DNA from: Gammaproteobacteria bacterium
GTDB taxonomy: Bacteria > Pseudomonadota > Gammaproteobacteria > Pseudomonadales > IMCC2047
Assembly (NCBI GenBank): GCA_021773395.1
Contig: JAJFKB010000024.1
Location: 248,001 to 312,000, forward strand
Length of the DNA: 64,000 nucleotides
Direction of reading: 5' to 3'
Positions 52,901 through 61,669 of the stretch are shown in pieces. The notes under the pieces were generated by a model that was given only the letters and a program-made list of their open reading frames with translations, was not told the DNA's origin and did no database searches. The number at the start of each line of letters is the position of its first letter. Position 1 is the stretch's first letter. Made by a program: the position numbers and the translations under genes.

Positions 52901-53603
52901 ACTTTTGATTCAGGTTTGGGACACAGGTGTGGGAATTGCCGAAACTGATATCAGCAGAATGTTTAAAGAGTTTGAGCGCTTGGACAATCAGCGCTCAAAT
53001 CATGATAAAGGGGTTGGACTTGGGCTGGCCATTGCCAAACGGATTAGTCAAATTCTCGAGCATCCGATATCCGTTCAATCGCAGCTGGGCAGAGGTACCG
53101 TTTTCAGTCTGGAAGTCCCAGTTAGCACAAAATCACATATTCCAGCAACTGCAGATCGCCATTCAGTACCAGAAAAAGCATTAGAAGACCGGCTACCAGG
53201 AAGCTCAGATTTGAGTAACCTGAGGATTCTCTGTATTGATAATGATCCGGATGTGCTCGACGCTATGCAAGCCCTGCTACTTGGTTGGTCATGCCAGGTG
53301 GTGGCAGCCCTTTCTGAGACTGAAGCACTGAAAATACTGCGGGAAGGCTCTCTGAATATCGATATTATGCTCGTGGATTATCACCTGGATAAAGGACAAA
53401 CGGGTATTGAAGCTATGAAAGCAATCAAGGAATATCTTGGTAAGCTTATCCCCGGTATTCTCATCACAGCCGACTTTAGCGAAGAGGTGAAGGAACAGGC
53501 TATCGACGAAGGCTATCGCTACCTGCGTAAGCCAGTAAATCCGGGTGCATTAAGAAGCCTTATTTCCAAAATATCTCGACATTTACTGAATACGCGCGTG
53601 TAA
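49986..53603 (+). CDS. crbS: Hybrid histidine kinase with symporter-like sensor domain (CrbS/MxtR type)
   Basis: A 1205-residue sensor. The N-terminal SSS domain (about 1-560, 12-13 helices) resembles a solute symporter and senses or moves the ligand. A linker (about 570-660), a PAS domain (about 675-800) and a coiled coil follow. The HisKA box FIAAVNHDLMQPLNAARLF has the phosphorylated His at residue 835, then HATPase motifs DTGVGI and GVGLGLA. The C-terminal receiver domain carries Asp1131 in VDYHLDKG. This domain layout and the next-door LuxR-type regulator match CrbS/MxtR, which switches cells to acetate use. The start at 49986 is the longest; 50022 is possible. Confidence 0.88.
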   Translation: MAYRWLTGRKQLMLQPWLLILCALAYIGALFGIAYYSDFRVKTGRPLPHRALIFSLSLAVYCTSWTYYGAVGKASSDGWSYLSIYIGPIITFVFGYPFLRRVTTICKEHNITTIADFISSRYGKSQLLAVLVALIAIMGTLPYIALQLKAVALSYQVVTSEIASQRQIVPAFFWGENGLDTGLVVALLMAVFSILFGTRYVNASEHHEGIIVAIAFESIVKLLALIAVALFAVYSIHGDWGAFIQSANQSPELINLWRNPSLSDHLFNAGFITPTILAMMAIFLLPRQFHVTFVESTDREHLKTARWLFPLYLLITCLVIIPITITGSMLFQGLPINPDMFVLTLPMSEGSNLLTLAAFIGGFSAATSMVIIAVITLSTMVCNDIVMPWLFKINKLNLKEKSDLTGLLLGIRRCAILAILLLGYAYYRYISEIATLASIGLVSFVAAAQFAPAVIGGVYWKQGHRKGATYGLIAGFSIWFYTLLLPTLVDTGWLSEVFVEQGLWGISWLRPYALFGLEGYDPITHSLIWSMVINTWFYIYFSLGSTARLTDRIQAAHFTQTFLAQQPKPRIPWWSTSEVGELRLLAERYIGKASTQKAFAEYAREKETDLSPSEQADSELVRFTEHLLAGAIGASSARLVITSMLRKKKDVPIEDIVNIVDEASQAIQFNQDLLHTTIEHIDQGISVVDKNLQIVAWNNRYIELFDYPSGLIQVGRPIAEVIRYNAENGECGPGDIDDHVNKRLQFLAAGTPHSFQRFRDNGTVLEMHGNPMPGGGFVTSFSDITEHKKIQQELVEINENLEQRVQDRTQELSVLNQELRAANSSKTHFIAAVNHDLMQPLNAARLFTSSLMQKTDCEEQLVKRIAKSLQSAEEILNTLVDISKLDSGSLKVNIKSFPVADILKTLSDEFSVVAEQRNIQFDTLPCSLFIQSDSHLLRRILQNFLSNALRYTREGRVLIGCRRRRSLSNEPKLLIQVWDTGVGIAETDISRMFKEFERLDNQRSNHDKGVGLGLAIAKRISQILEHPISVQSQLGRGTVFSLEVPVSTKSHIPATADRHSVPEKALEDRLPGSSDLSNLRILCIDNDPDVLDAMQALLLGWSCQVVAALSETEALKILREGSLNIDIMLVDYHLDKGQTGIEAMKAIKEYLGKLIPGILITADFSEEVKEQAIDEGYRYLRKPVNPGALRSLISKISRHLLNTRV

Positions 53604-53641
53604 AAATGTGGCTAGCATGTTTCAAAACAACTTTTTAATTC

Positions 53642-54307
53642 TCAGTTCGCAGTATCCGACGACTCAACTTCCAGGTAGGTAGCCGCAACTGCCGCCGCCT
53701 GAGTACGATTACTGACTTCCAGTTTTTTGAAAATCTCGGTCAAATGAGCCTTGATGGTCGCTTCCGAAACACAAACTTCATCAGCGATTTGCTTGTTCAG
53801 GCGGCCATCTGTCAGCATCATCAAAATCCTGAATTGCTTAGGCGTCAACGTTGCCAGTCGATCAATAAAACCTGAATTGTCGCGAGTCACATCACTGATC
53901 TGCTCAGCCATCCCTTTAGGTAACCAGACTTCTCCCGCCAGCACCTGCTCAATGGCCTCTACGATAAGAGAGATCTGCGAGGACTTTGGAATAAAACCCG
54001 CTGCGCCAAACTCCATCGCACGTGCAATTGTTTCAACATCTTCACTGGCAGAGATCATAGTAACCGGTATCTGAGGACATTGTAGTCCTAAATAGCTAAG
54101 TGCAGAAAATCCAACAGCTCCGGGCATATGTAAATCCAGCATAATTAAATCACTATCATCATGATGGCGTATCACACGCTGTAGCGAAGAAAAACTATCA
54201 GCATCGATCACTTTAATATCGCCAAAAGACTGCTGAATCGCATGATGCAGTGCATCACGAAATAACGGATGATCATCCGCTATTATTATCTTGTTTGCTA
54301 CATACAT
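53642..54307 (-). CDS. crbR: LuxR-family response regulator (CrbR/ErdR type)
   Basis: A 221-residue regulator. The receiver domain has IIADDHPLFRDAL, phospho-acceptor Asp58 in LDLHMPG and a conserved Ser/Lys pair (SASEDV, PKSS). The C-terminal HTH (about 150-215) reads LTPKQFRILMMLTDGRLNKQIA. AAGGAAG precedes the ATG at 54307. It converges with crbS over 38 bp. In Vibrio and Pseudomonas CrbR/ErdR activates acs and symporter genes in response to CrbS/MxtR; direct control of the neighbouring acs and actP-like genes is therefore likely but inferred. Confidence 0.87.
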   Translation of the reverse strand: MYVANKIIIADDHPLFRDALHHAIQQSFGDIKVIDADSFSSLQRVIRHHDDSDLIMLDLHMPGAVGFSALSYLGLQCPQIPVTMISASEDVETIARAMEFGAAGFIPKSSQISLIVEAIEQVLAGEVWLPKGMAEQISDVTRDNSGFIDRLATLTPKQFRILMMLTDGRLNKQIADEVCVSEATIKAHLTEIFKKLEVSNRTQAAAVAATYLEVESSDTAN

Positions 54308-54540
54308 AAGGCTTCCTTTGTTCGGGAGCAAGCATTAAGCAATTGCTACAATCCTGTATTAATGTGCTATACCATCATACCAGACAAATTGTGCAACTAG
54401 ACGATGGTCGAGTTTTATAAACTATTTGCCGTGATTCCGGGTTAATTCAGACAAATTTATAGACTTTCCGCTAATACACTCATTCCGCCATTACACGCAA
54501 ACTATGCCCACAGTTTAATATAAAACAGTGGGGAATCGAA

Positions 54541-55857
54541 ATGACCAGTAAATGTCCAAAACGATTGGCACTTTACGTAGCAATCAGTTCATTACTTTTG
54601 GCAGCTAATTCCAACACCGCCACGGCTGCGGCAACAAGCGAGCAACTTGAATCCCGGATTGCACAACTGGAGGCACTTATTCAGAAACTTGAAGGTAAAG
54701 TTTCCGAACAGGACAAGGCAATTACCACGGTCAAAGAGTTTACCGTTGCGACTGATGCAAAAAAAGCTTCTGATTCCCAACCTGGTACAAAAGTTACTCT
54801 TGGCGGCTACATCAAAGCCGATACCACCTACAGCAGCTATAGCGGTGGCGATCTGGCGGCAGGCAGCGCTGGTCGCGATTTCTATATCCCAGGCACAATA
54901 CCCGTCGGTGGGCAGGATGAGAGCACTGACACCGATTATTCGGCCAAGGAGTCTAGATTCTTCCTAAAAACAGAATCTGACTTTAACGGTAAGGCGCTAA
55001 TCAGTTATATCGAGATGGACTTTCTACTGGCACCCGGTGGCAATGAACGAGTCAGTAACGGGTATCAGCCAAGATTGCGTCACGCTTTCCTCAAATATGG
55101 TAAATGGATGGCCGGACAAAGCTGGTCCACTTTCCAGGATGTTGGCGCGCTGGCAGAAAACCTCGACTTTGTCGGGCCAGCCGAAGGTACGGTTTTTGAG
55201 CGACAACCTCAGATTCGCTATACCCACGGGAACTGGCAAGTCGCGCTGGAAAACCCTGAAACCACAGTCACACCCTTTGGCGGAGGAGGCAGAATCGTAA
55301 CAGACGACAACGCCCTACCTGATGTGGTCATGCGTTATACATACAAGGAAGACTGGGGCTGGCTCAGCGTCGCAACCATCGCTCGACAACTCAGCTATGA
55401 AGACAAGGCTTCCGGTATCGATGATACCGAAAGTGGACTTGGTATCAGCCTGTCAGGTAAAGTAAAGATCGGCCGTGATGATATTCGATTTATGCTAACC
55501 CGCGGCAGTGGATTGGGTCGCTATGTGGGACTTAACACCGCAAACGGCGCTGTCGTTGATGCAAAAGGAGACCTGGAAGCTATCGACTCGACATCCGGCT
55601 TTGTTTCACTAAGGCATTTTTGGAATGAAAGCTGGCGCTCTAACTTGACCTTATCTGGTTTCTCAGCGGACAACGACACCGATCTGACTGGAAGTGGTGT
55701 TACCAAACAGGTGTATAGTGTCCACCTCAATCTGCTCTACTCGCCAACACCCAAAATAACCATTGGTGCAGAATATATGTTTGCCGAGCGCGAAATTGAA
55801 AGCGGTGCGGATGGCGACCTCGATAGATTCATATTCTCCATGAAATACGGCTTTTAA
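54541..55857 (+). CDS. DcaP-like trimeric outer-membrane porin
   Basis: A 438-residue outer-membrane protein. The signal peptide ends near residue 30 (TATA or AAA), a coiled-coil segment follows (about 32-65, SEQLESRIAQLEALIQKLE), and the rest is beta-barrel (GGYIKADTTYSS to the terminal Phe in FSMKYGF). This is the layout of DcaP proteins, which take up dicarboxylates and sulfonylated compounds in Acinetobacter. A coiled coil before the barrel makes the trimer. It is divergent from crbR and may be the outer-membrane entry for its regulon; substrate unknown. Confidence 0.85.
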   Translation: MTSKCPKRLALYVAISSLLLAANSNTATAAATSEQLESRIAQLEALIQKLEGKVSEQDKAITTVKEFTVATDAKKASDSQPGTKVTLGGYIKADTTYSSYSGGDLAAGSAGRDFYIPGTIPVGGQDESTDTDYSAKESRFFLKTESDFNGKALISYIEMDFLLAPGGNERVSNGYQPRLRHAFLKYGKWMAGQSWSTFQDVGALAENLDFVGPAEGTVFERQPQIRYTHGNWQVALENPETTVTPFGGGGRIVTDDNALPDVVMRYTYKEDWGWLSVATIARQLSYEDKASGIDDTESGLGISLSGKVKIGRDDIRFMLTRGSGLGRYVGLNTANGAVVDAKGDLEAIDSTSGFVSLRHFWNESWRSNLTLSGFSADNDTDLTGSGVTKQVYSVHLNLLYSPTPKITIGAEYMFAEREIESGADGDLDRFIFSMKYGF

Positions 55858-55893
55858 CTCATTATTATATAGATACTTTTTTGCGGCAGTACC

Positions 55894-55939
55894 AAGCCCT
55901 GGCTCCTTTCCCATCCCCTATTAAGCCAGGGCTTTTTTT
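55894..55939 (+). terminator. Intrinsic terminator of the porin gene
   Basis: AAGCCCTGGCT (55894-55904) pairs with AGCCAGGGCTT (55924-55934) around a 19-base loop and is followed by an unbroken T run to 55939. It is 36 bp after the porin stop and 14 bp before the convergent pepN stop, and works mainly for the porin. Confidence 0.92.
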
Positions 55940-55953
55940 ACCTCAAAATTTTC

Positions 55954-58581
55954 CTAAAGGCTCTTTGACGCTATCTCGAGTACATCTTTGGATAACTGGG
56001 GTTCAGCACGCACTCTTTGCATCTGTTCCTTCATCAAAAGACTAAGCTCAGGAACATATTTACGCCAACGCGTAAGTGGTATTAACAGTCTGGCGGCAAT
56101 AGAGGGGTTGATGGCATTCAGTTCAATCACCCGATCAGCCAAAAATTTATAACCTGTACCATCCCTGCGATGGAAACCTGTTGCATTCTGATTACAGAAT
56201 ACGCCAATCAATGACCGGACTTTGTTAGGGTTCTTGATGCTGAAAGCCGGGTGCGACAATAGGCGCATAACTTCTTCAAATGTTTCCTCCAGTGGGCTGG
56301 AAGCCTGCATCGCAAACCACTGATCAACCACCAGAGGATCATGCTGCCAATGCTGGTAGAATCCATCCAATGCGATAATCCGCTCCTCCTGATAATCAGA
56401 ATGGGCCAACGCAGTCAGTGCCGCGCTGGTATCCGTCATATTATCGCTATCCGCCAACTGTTTTTGGCAATACTTCAGCATATTGGGATGATGCAAAAGC
56501 ATCAGATAATGCAAGCAGATATTTTTTAAACTACGTTGTGCGCTGCCCTTTGCCTCAGGGACGTAAGCATCTGCCGTCAGATTCGCGTGATAGCAAGCTT
56601 CCAATTCGTCCTTCAACAAGCGAGCAATTTCGAAACGTACCTGTTGGCGTGCGATGTGAATCGCATGAGGATCAACCAGCTCCGACAGTTCGCTGAGATA
56701 GGCCTCAGAGGGCAACGCTAACATACGCGCCAGCATGGCCTTATCCAGACTCTGATCCAACAGCAACTGCCTATAGGCTTCTATCAAACAACTGGCCACG
56801 ACAGGCGTTTTCCCTGTCTGATTATCCCCTATCATCTCCCGAATAATATCGATAGCGAGTTTCTGCCCGGCATCCCAGCGATTGAAGCCGTCTTGGTCAT
56901 GTCGCATTAAAATTACCAATTCTTCACGCTGATAGGGGTAGTCAAGTTTAACCGGCGCAGAAAAGCCTCTTAGCAATGAGGGAATCGGTTTGGTATCAAT
57001 ATTCTTAAAGACAAAAGTCTGCTCCGATTCCGTAAAGTTCAGCACGGTATTTGTTAACTCAGTATCACCCATTTGCTCGCCTTCATTATTCAACAAGCCG
57101 ATATTCACCGGAATTTGCAGGGCGTGATAATCCACGTTAATAGCGGTTGCTGCTGCGGATTGGGTTAACATTAAACGATACTCGCGTTTTTGCTCATCGT
57201 ATTGATCTCTAATCTTCAATAGCGGCGTCCCGGCTTGCTCATACCAGCGCCTAAACTGCTTCAAGTCAACGCCACTTGCATCTTCCAGTGCCTTCACAAA
57301 ATCATCAGTGGTAACCGCTTGACCGTCATGGCGCTCAAAGTAGAGATCCGTTCCCTTGCGAAATTTTCCAGGGCCCAGTAACTGGTGCATCATACGCACC
57401 AACTCGGCCCCTTTTTCATAAATGGTTACCGTATAAAAATTGGAGATTTCCATGTATGATTCCGGTCGAACTGGATGTGCCATAGGCCCAGCATCTTCCG
57501 CAAACTGCATCGTTCTAAGCAGCGCGACATCATCGATGCGCTTCACCGTTCGCGAACTCATATCTGCTGAAAATTCCTGATCTCGAAAAACGGTAAAGCC
57601 CTCCTTGAGGCTTAACTGAAACCAGTCTCGACAAGTCACACGGTTACCAGACCAGTTATGGAAATACTCATGCGCCACGACACCTTCAACACGCTGATAC
57701 GCTGCATCAGTGGTCGTTTCAGGTTTCGCTAAAACACAGGACGAGTTGAAAATATTGAGTCCCTTGTTCTCCATCGCGCCCATATTAAAATCATTTACCG
57801 CGACAATCATAAATTTGTCCAGGTCATACTCGCGACCGTAAATCTCCTCATCCCATTTCATCGAGCGTTTCAGAGAATCCATGGCGAAATCACACTTCTC
57901 GATATTTTCCGGCTCTACAAAAATCTGTAGTTGTACCTCGCGGCCAGAACATGTCAAAAAACTGTCCTCAATAAACTCCAGATTACCTGCCACCAGGGCA
58001 AACAGGTAAGCGGGTTTTTTGAAGGGATCATGCCAGGTTACCCAGTGGCGCCCGTTATCCATCTCACCCCGTTCTATATCATTACCGTTCGACAGCAGAA
58101 CTGGATATTTGGATCTGTCCGCAACCAGTGTCGTGGTAAACACGGACATAACATCAGGACGATCCAGGTAATAGGTGATCTTGCGGAAACCCTCTGCTTC
58201 ACACTGGGTGCAGAACATTTTGTTAGATTTATATAGCCCCTCCAGCGATGTGTTTTTATCGGGCCTAATCAAAGTCACACATTCAAGTGCAAAGCTCTTT
58301 GGAACATTTTTCACCGTTAGGCTGTCTTCATCCACTTCATAAAGGGAAGCATCCAGATCAACCCCGTCCAGGGCAATACGTTTCAGCTCTAAATTAACAC
58401 CATTAAGCAACAGTGGCACAGTCCCTTTAATCTGGCATTCGGGATTGCGTCTGAACATTAGATTGGACTTAACCAAAGTCGCAGCCTCGCCCAATTCGAA
58501 ATGAAGCTGAGTGATGTCGATAAGATAGGGTGGCACCTGATAATCAGAAAGCTGGATTTCACGCGCTTGATTGTCTCTCAT
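55954..58581 (-). CDS. pepN: Aminopeptidase N PepN
   Basis: An 875-residue M1 metallopeptidase, close to E. coli PepN (870). The exopeptidase motif NMGAMENKGLN precedes the zinc site HEYFHNWSGNR and the third ligand Glu in LKEGFTVFRDQEF, about residues 260-330. The helical C-terminal half is complete. It removes N-terminal residues from peptides in the cytoplasm. It heads a conserved cluster with DUF2797, yeaC and rhomboid genes found in the same order in Pseudomonas. Confidence 0.97.
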   Translation of the reverse strand: MRDNQAREIQLSDYQVPPYLIDITQLHFELGEAATLVKSNLMFRRNPECQIKGTVPLLLNGVNLELKRIALDGVDLDASLYEVDEDSLTVKNVPKSFALECVTLIRPDKNTSLEGLYKSNKMFCTQCEAEGFRKITYYLDRPDVMSVFTTTLVADRSKYPVLLSNGNDIERGEMDNGRHWVTWHDPFKKPAYLFALVAGNLEFIEDSFLTCSGREVQLQIFVEPENIEKCDFAMDSLKRSMKWDEEIYGREYDLDKFMIVAVNDFNMGAMENKGLNIFNSSCVLAKPETTTDAAYQRVEGVVAHEYFHNWSGNRVTCRDWFQLSLKEGFTVFRDQEFSADMSSRTVKRIDDVALLRTMQFAEDAGPMAHPVRPESYMEISNFYTVTIYEKGAELVRMMHQLLGPGKFRKGTDLYFERHDGQAVTTDDFVKALEDASGVDLKQFRRWYEQAGTPLLKIRDQYDEQKREYRLMLTQSAAATAINVDYHALQIPVNIGLLNNEGEQMGDTELTNTVLNFTESEQTFVFKNIDTKPIPSLLRGFSAPVKLDYPYQREELVILMRHDQDGFNRWDAGQKLAIDIIREMIGDNQTGKTPVVASCLIEAYRQLLLDQSLDKAMLARMLALPSEAYLSELSELVDPHAIHIARQQVRFEIARLLKDELEACYHANLTADAYVPEAKGSAQRSLKNICLHYLMLLHHPNMLKYCQKQLADSDNMTDTSAALTALAHSDYQEERIIALDGFYQHWQHDPLVVDQWFAMQASSPLEETFEEVMRLLSHPAFSIKNPNKVRSLIGVFCNQNATGFHRRDGTGYKFLADRVIELNAINPSIAARLLIPLTRWRKYVPELSLLMKEQMQRVRAEPQLSKDVLEIASKSL

Positions 58582-58655
58582 ATTTGTATTTTATCAATGT
58601 GTTATGGATATTATTTAATGTAATTTCGATACTAGTGGTACTGAATAAAAAGTCG

Positions 58656-59486
58656 CTATACCGAAAACTCAACCTGATATCCGGCAAACTTTCTTACGTT
58701 CAACACCCCGATGTCCAATATCAAATATTGACCTTTAATACCCAGCAAGGTGCCCTCGATCTCTGGCGTTTTATCAAAATTTAATGAAACAATTTTATCC
58801 GGGTATTCGATCACCGGATATTCAATGTCGATAGTTTCTGCCTGCTCGCAAGACTGAACTGATTGAATTCCAAATTGATTCTGCATGTCGCTAATCTGAT
58901 CAGCCAGCAACCTGAGTAATTTCGTCCGGGCGCTGTATAAATCCAGCTTATCAACCTTACCTCTCAACATGACTCGCCAGTTTGTTTTGTCGGCTATATG
59001 TTGTTTAAATAGCACCTCTGCCATCCCGGACTGATATCTGGTTTGCACCGCGAGTACTGGAATCGCCTGTATCGCACCCTGATCAATCCATCTTGTGGGA
59101 ATATTCTCGCTTCGGGTAATACCGACCTTTAATCCAGAAGAGTTAGCCAGGTAAACAAAATGTGGCTGCATACAATGCTGCTCTCCCCATTCGGGTTCGC
59201 GACAGGTGCCTTGATGATAATGACATTTTTCCGGGCTGACGATACAGATATCACACTGCGCAAGCTTCTTCATGCAGGGATAACAATATCCCTGGCTAAA
59301 GCTCTTGTTTGTTTTTCGGCCACAGTGCACACAATGAATCTGTTGTTGATAAGCGAGTCGTATTCTTTGTCCCAGGTAAGTATTCAGCTTAAATAAACCA
59401 TCTGACAAGGGCAACTGATAGTCTACCGGAGCATCAAGCTGTACGTGCATTTTACGCAGACTCCCCTGCATCACCGAGTCGGACAT
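58656..59486 (-). CDS. DUF2797 zinc-finger-like protein
   Basis: A 276-residue protein of the DUF2797 family. Cys-rich motifs CVHCGRKTNKSFSQGYCYPC-type spacing are seen around residues 55-100 (CxxC twice, then CDIC and CREPEWGEQHC), suggesting zinc binding. The C-terminal part (VYLANSSGLKVGITR) resembles the GIY-YIG-like core reported for the family, but catalysis is not shown. The ATG at 59486 is preferred over a TTG. The gene lies between yeaC and pepN as in Pseudomonas. Confidence 0.85.
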   Translation of the reverse strand: MSDSVMQGSLRKMHVQLDAPVDYQLPLSDGLFKLNTYLGQRIRLAYQQQIHCVHCGRKTNKSFSQGYCYPCMKKLAQCDICIVSPEKCHYHQGTCREPEWGEQHCMQPHFVYLANSSGLKVGITRSENIPTRWIDQGAIQAIPVLAVQTRYQSGMAEVLFKQHIADKTNWRVMLRGKVDKLDLYSARTKLLRLLADQISDMQNQFGIQSVQSCEQAETIDIEYPVIEYPDKIVSLNFDKTPEIEGTLLGIKGQYLILDIGVLNVRKFAGYQVEFSV

Positions 59487-59527
59487 ACTCAAACTACACT
59501 CTCAATCGGATCATTATTTTGCAAGTA

Positions 59528-59818
59528 CTACTCACTCTGCTCGCCGTTTCCATAATAGTTAACTTCGCCATTGCCCACCACCGCATCAGAGGATGGCTCG
59601 CCAGCCTGACTTTTACAGGTCTGCCCTAAATACCCGGCACGATCCTCCTCCGCCACGTGCAGTGCTTCATAGCTGATGATTGCCTGCATGCAGGTCTCCC
59701 GCTGCTCCGGGGAAAGGGGTTTGCCATCCGGCCATTTACCCAACTCCAACGATTGCTTAAGGCTTTGATAAATCTCAGGACTTAAATTTTGTGAAAACTG
59801 AACGAAATCTTTTTCCAT
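59528..59818 (-). CDS. yeaC: YeaC family protein (DUF1315)
   Basis: A 96-residue protein. LSPEIYQSLKQSLELGKWPDGKPLS and EQRETCMQAIISYE are the family core (E. coli YeaC). The rest is a low-complexity tail (about 70-96). No function is known. It lies between the rhomboid and DUF2797 genes, 25 bp after the former. Confidence 0.9.
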   Translation of the reverse strand: MEKDFVQFSQNLSPEIYQSLKQSLELGKWPDGKPLSPEQRETCMQAIISYEALHVAEEDRAGYLGQTCKSQAGEPSSDAVVGNGEVNYYGNGEQSE

Positions 59819-59843
59819 ATACGTTATCTACCATACACTCTAA

Positions 59844-60677
59844 TCAAGGGGAACGTCTCAGCCAGGTAAAAACCCAAGCCAGTATCAACCCGATCAGCAA
59901 GCCGACCAGGTGCGCTGTATTGGCAACGGGGCCAAAACCAACTAATCGAAGAACATCTGTAAAGCCCAGCACCAACCAGAACATCATTAACCCCATCAAT
60001 GCTGCGGGGAAGTTATATGAGTTTTGAGGATTTAGCCGATCCCACATCCAGCAAAAGGCGAGAATTGCAAAAACCACTCCAGACATACCACCAAAACCGG
60101 AGCCAGAATCATAATACTGCGCAATATTCGATGCCGCTGCTGACACAAGTATCAGCAGCACTAGCCTCGCTGTTTCTCCACGCATTTCAATCTGGTGCCC
60201 GAATACCCACAACATCAGCAGGTTAAAGGCCAAGTGCATTACATTAAAATGTAAAAAAATTGGCGTTATCAGTCGCCAGTATTCTCCACTTTCAAGAATA
60301 TAGGCAGGGGAACCCATTCTAAGCAGAAGAAATACGGATTGTTCTGCACCATAAAGCAACAGCGTAACCAGCACACTAATTAGAATCAACAATGAAATAA
60401 TGGGGGATGCCAGCAAATACCGCCAAACCCTTTCAAAAAAAAGCCGAAAGTCTGCACGCGACGAATCCCTTATGGGCTGCGCAGCGTAATCTTCTAAATC
60501 TCCTGCCTGATATTGTTGGTATAGCTCTTTCACGAGCACCAAGTGTTTGTCGTTTGCGACCCAAACCACCTGCTGCCCGGCATGTTCACTGATGCGATGT
60601 TGAATATTTCTCGACCACAACAACCTGCTAAGAGGACGAATATCTTGAGCCAATGGAATAGTTAATGCTTTGATCAT
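59844..60677 (-). CDS. Rhomboid family intramembrane serine protease
   Basis: A 277-residue membrane protease. An N-terminal cytoplasmic region (about 1-90) precedes six helices. The catalytic Ser lies in FGGMSGVVFAI (GxSG) and the His in NTAHLVGLLIGLI, so the dyad is present; HFNVMHLAFNLLMLW is the L1-TM2 signature. It resembles GlpG (276) in size and architecture. The ATGA start overlaps the upstream metallophosphatase by 4 bp, in a tight operon from nadK. The substrate is unknown. Confidence 0.9.
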   Translation of the reverse strand: MIKALTIPLAQDIRPLSRLLWSRNIQHRISEHAGQQVVWVANDKHLVLVKELYQQYQAGDLEDYAAQPIRDSSRADFRLFFERVWRYLLASPIISLLILISVLVTLLLYGAEQSVFLLLRMGSPAYILESGEYWRLITPIFLHFNVMHLAFNLLMLWVFGHQIEMRGETARLVLLILVSAAASNIAQYYDSGSGFGGMSGVVFAILAFCWMWDRLNPQNSYNFPAALMGLMMFWLVLGFTDVLRLVGFGPVANTAHLVGLLIGLILAWVFTWLRRSP

Positions 60678-61669
60678 TCGATCAAATTTCCTTTGTTATC
60701 CAACTTGGAATGCTGTTCGACGTGAACAAAATTTTCGACGGCCAACTGTCCAGGTCCATTCATCTGATACGCTACCAACTTGCCCCCATACACTGCACTA
60801 TAGTCCAGACAGGCTATATTCTGGCTTATCAGGTCAGGTGTGCCTTGACGCCAGTAATGACCTACAAACAACGGAGGTTCTGATTCCGAATAATACACTA
60901 ACCTTTGTCTGTCCTCATCGCTAAGACGTCTATCATGTATCCTGTGAGGCAAAGGGTCGGGCTGAAATATGACCTCGCCATAGGTTCCCGGATTCTTCAA
61001 CCAAAATTTGGTACGAAAGTTTCGCCGCTGCAATCCATCACTACCCTGTATGCTTGCGTTGTCAGGTAATAACATGCTGGTGCCTCGCGTTAATCGATTG
61101 ACCAGCCGAAACTCTGTGCTACTAAGATCCATACTACGATGCAATACATCTTCATTGATTTGCGGCGACTGGTATTGTCCCAGATATTCCTCGATCAGAG
61201 GCTGATCCCAGCAAGCGTGTGCCACACGAAAGTCATTGAATGACAGAAATAAAGGCAACGTCTTAAACCAATCAATAAAATAGGCGAGTTCATCCTGATA
61301 ATCAGCAAACTGATCCAGCGTCTCTTTAATCTGGCTTGCGTGCCTTTGATTACGCTCTCTCAGGTAGCCTTTGCCACTTTCTCGGGATTCAGTATGGAAC
61401 TTGATGACGTTAAGCTCGTGGTTGCCCAGCACCACCCACGCATCACCTCGGGACACCATCTTATATACTAACTGTAAGGTTTCTCTGATCTTTGGGCCAC
61501 GATCGACCAGATCTCCAAGAAAAACCGCTTTTCGTTGTGGATGCCTGTAACTTCCTTGTTGAAACCGATAACCAAGCTTCTCCAACAGCTCAGTCAAAGC
61601 ATCATAACAACCGTGTACGTCGCCGATAATATCGTAACCCATCGACGCTTTTTCAACCACCGCCACCAC
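60674..61669 (-). CDS. ApaH-like metallophosphatase
   Basis: A 331-residue calcineurin-type phosphatase. Metal motifs are complete: GDVHGC, GDLVDRG, GNHE, and later ACWD and VGHYWRQG. The start is GTG at 61669, sharing one base with the nadK stop (TAGTG), with GGGGAAG eight bases upstream; ATG at 61642 would give a shorter N-terminus and is a fair alternative. The substrate could be a dinucleoside polyphosphate, but this longer family is not ApaH itself. It is conserved between nadK and the rhomboid gene in Pseudomonas. Confidence 0.88.
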   Translation of the reverse strand: MVAVVEKASMGYDIIGDVHGCYDALTELLEKLGYRFQQGSYRHPQRKAVFLGDLVDRGPKIRETLQLVYKMVSRGDAWVVLGNHELNVIKFHTESRESGKGYLRERNQRHASQIKETLDQFADYQDELAYFIDWFKTLPLFLSFNDFRVAHACWDQPLIEEYLGQYQSPQINEDVLHRSMDLSSTEFRLVNRLTRGTSMLLPDNASIQGSDGLQRRNFRTKFWLKNPGTYGEVIFQPDPLPHRIHDRRLSDEDRQRLVYYSESEPPLFVGHYWRQGTPDLISQNIACLDYSAVYGGKLVAYQMNGPGQLAVENFVHVEQHSKLDNKGNLIE

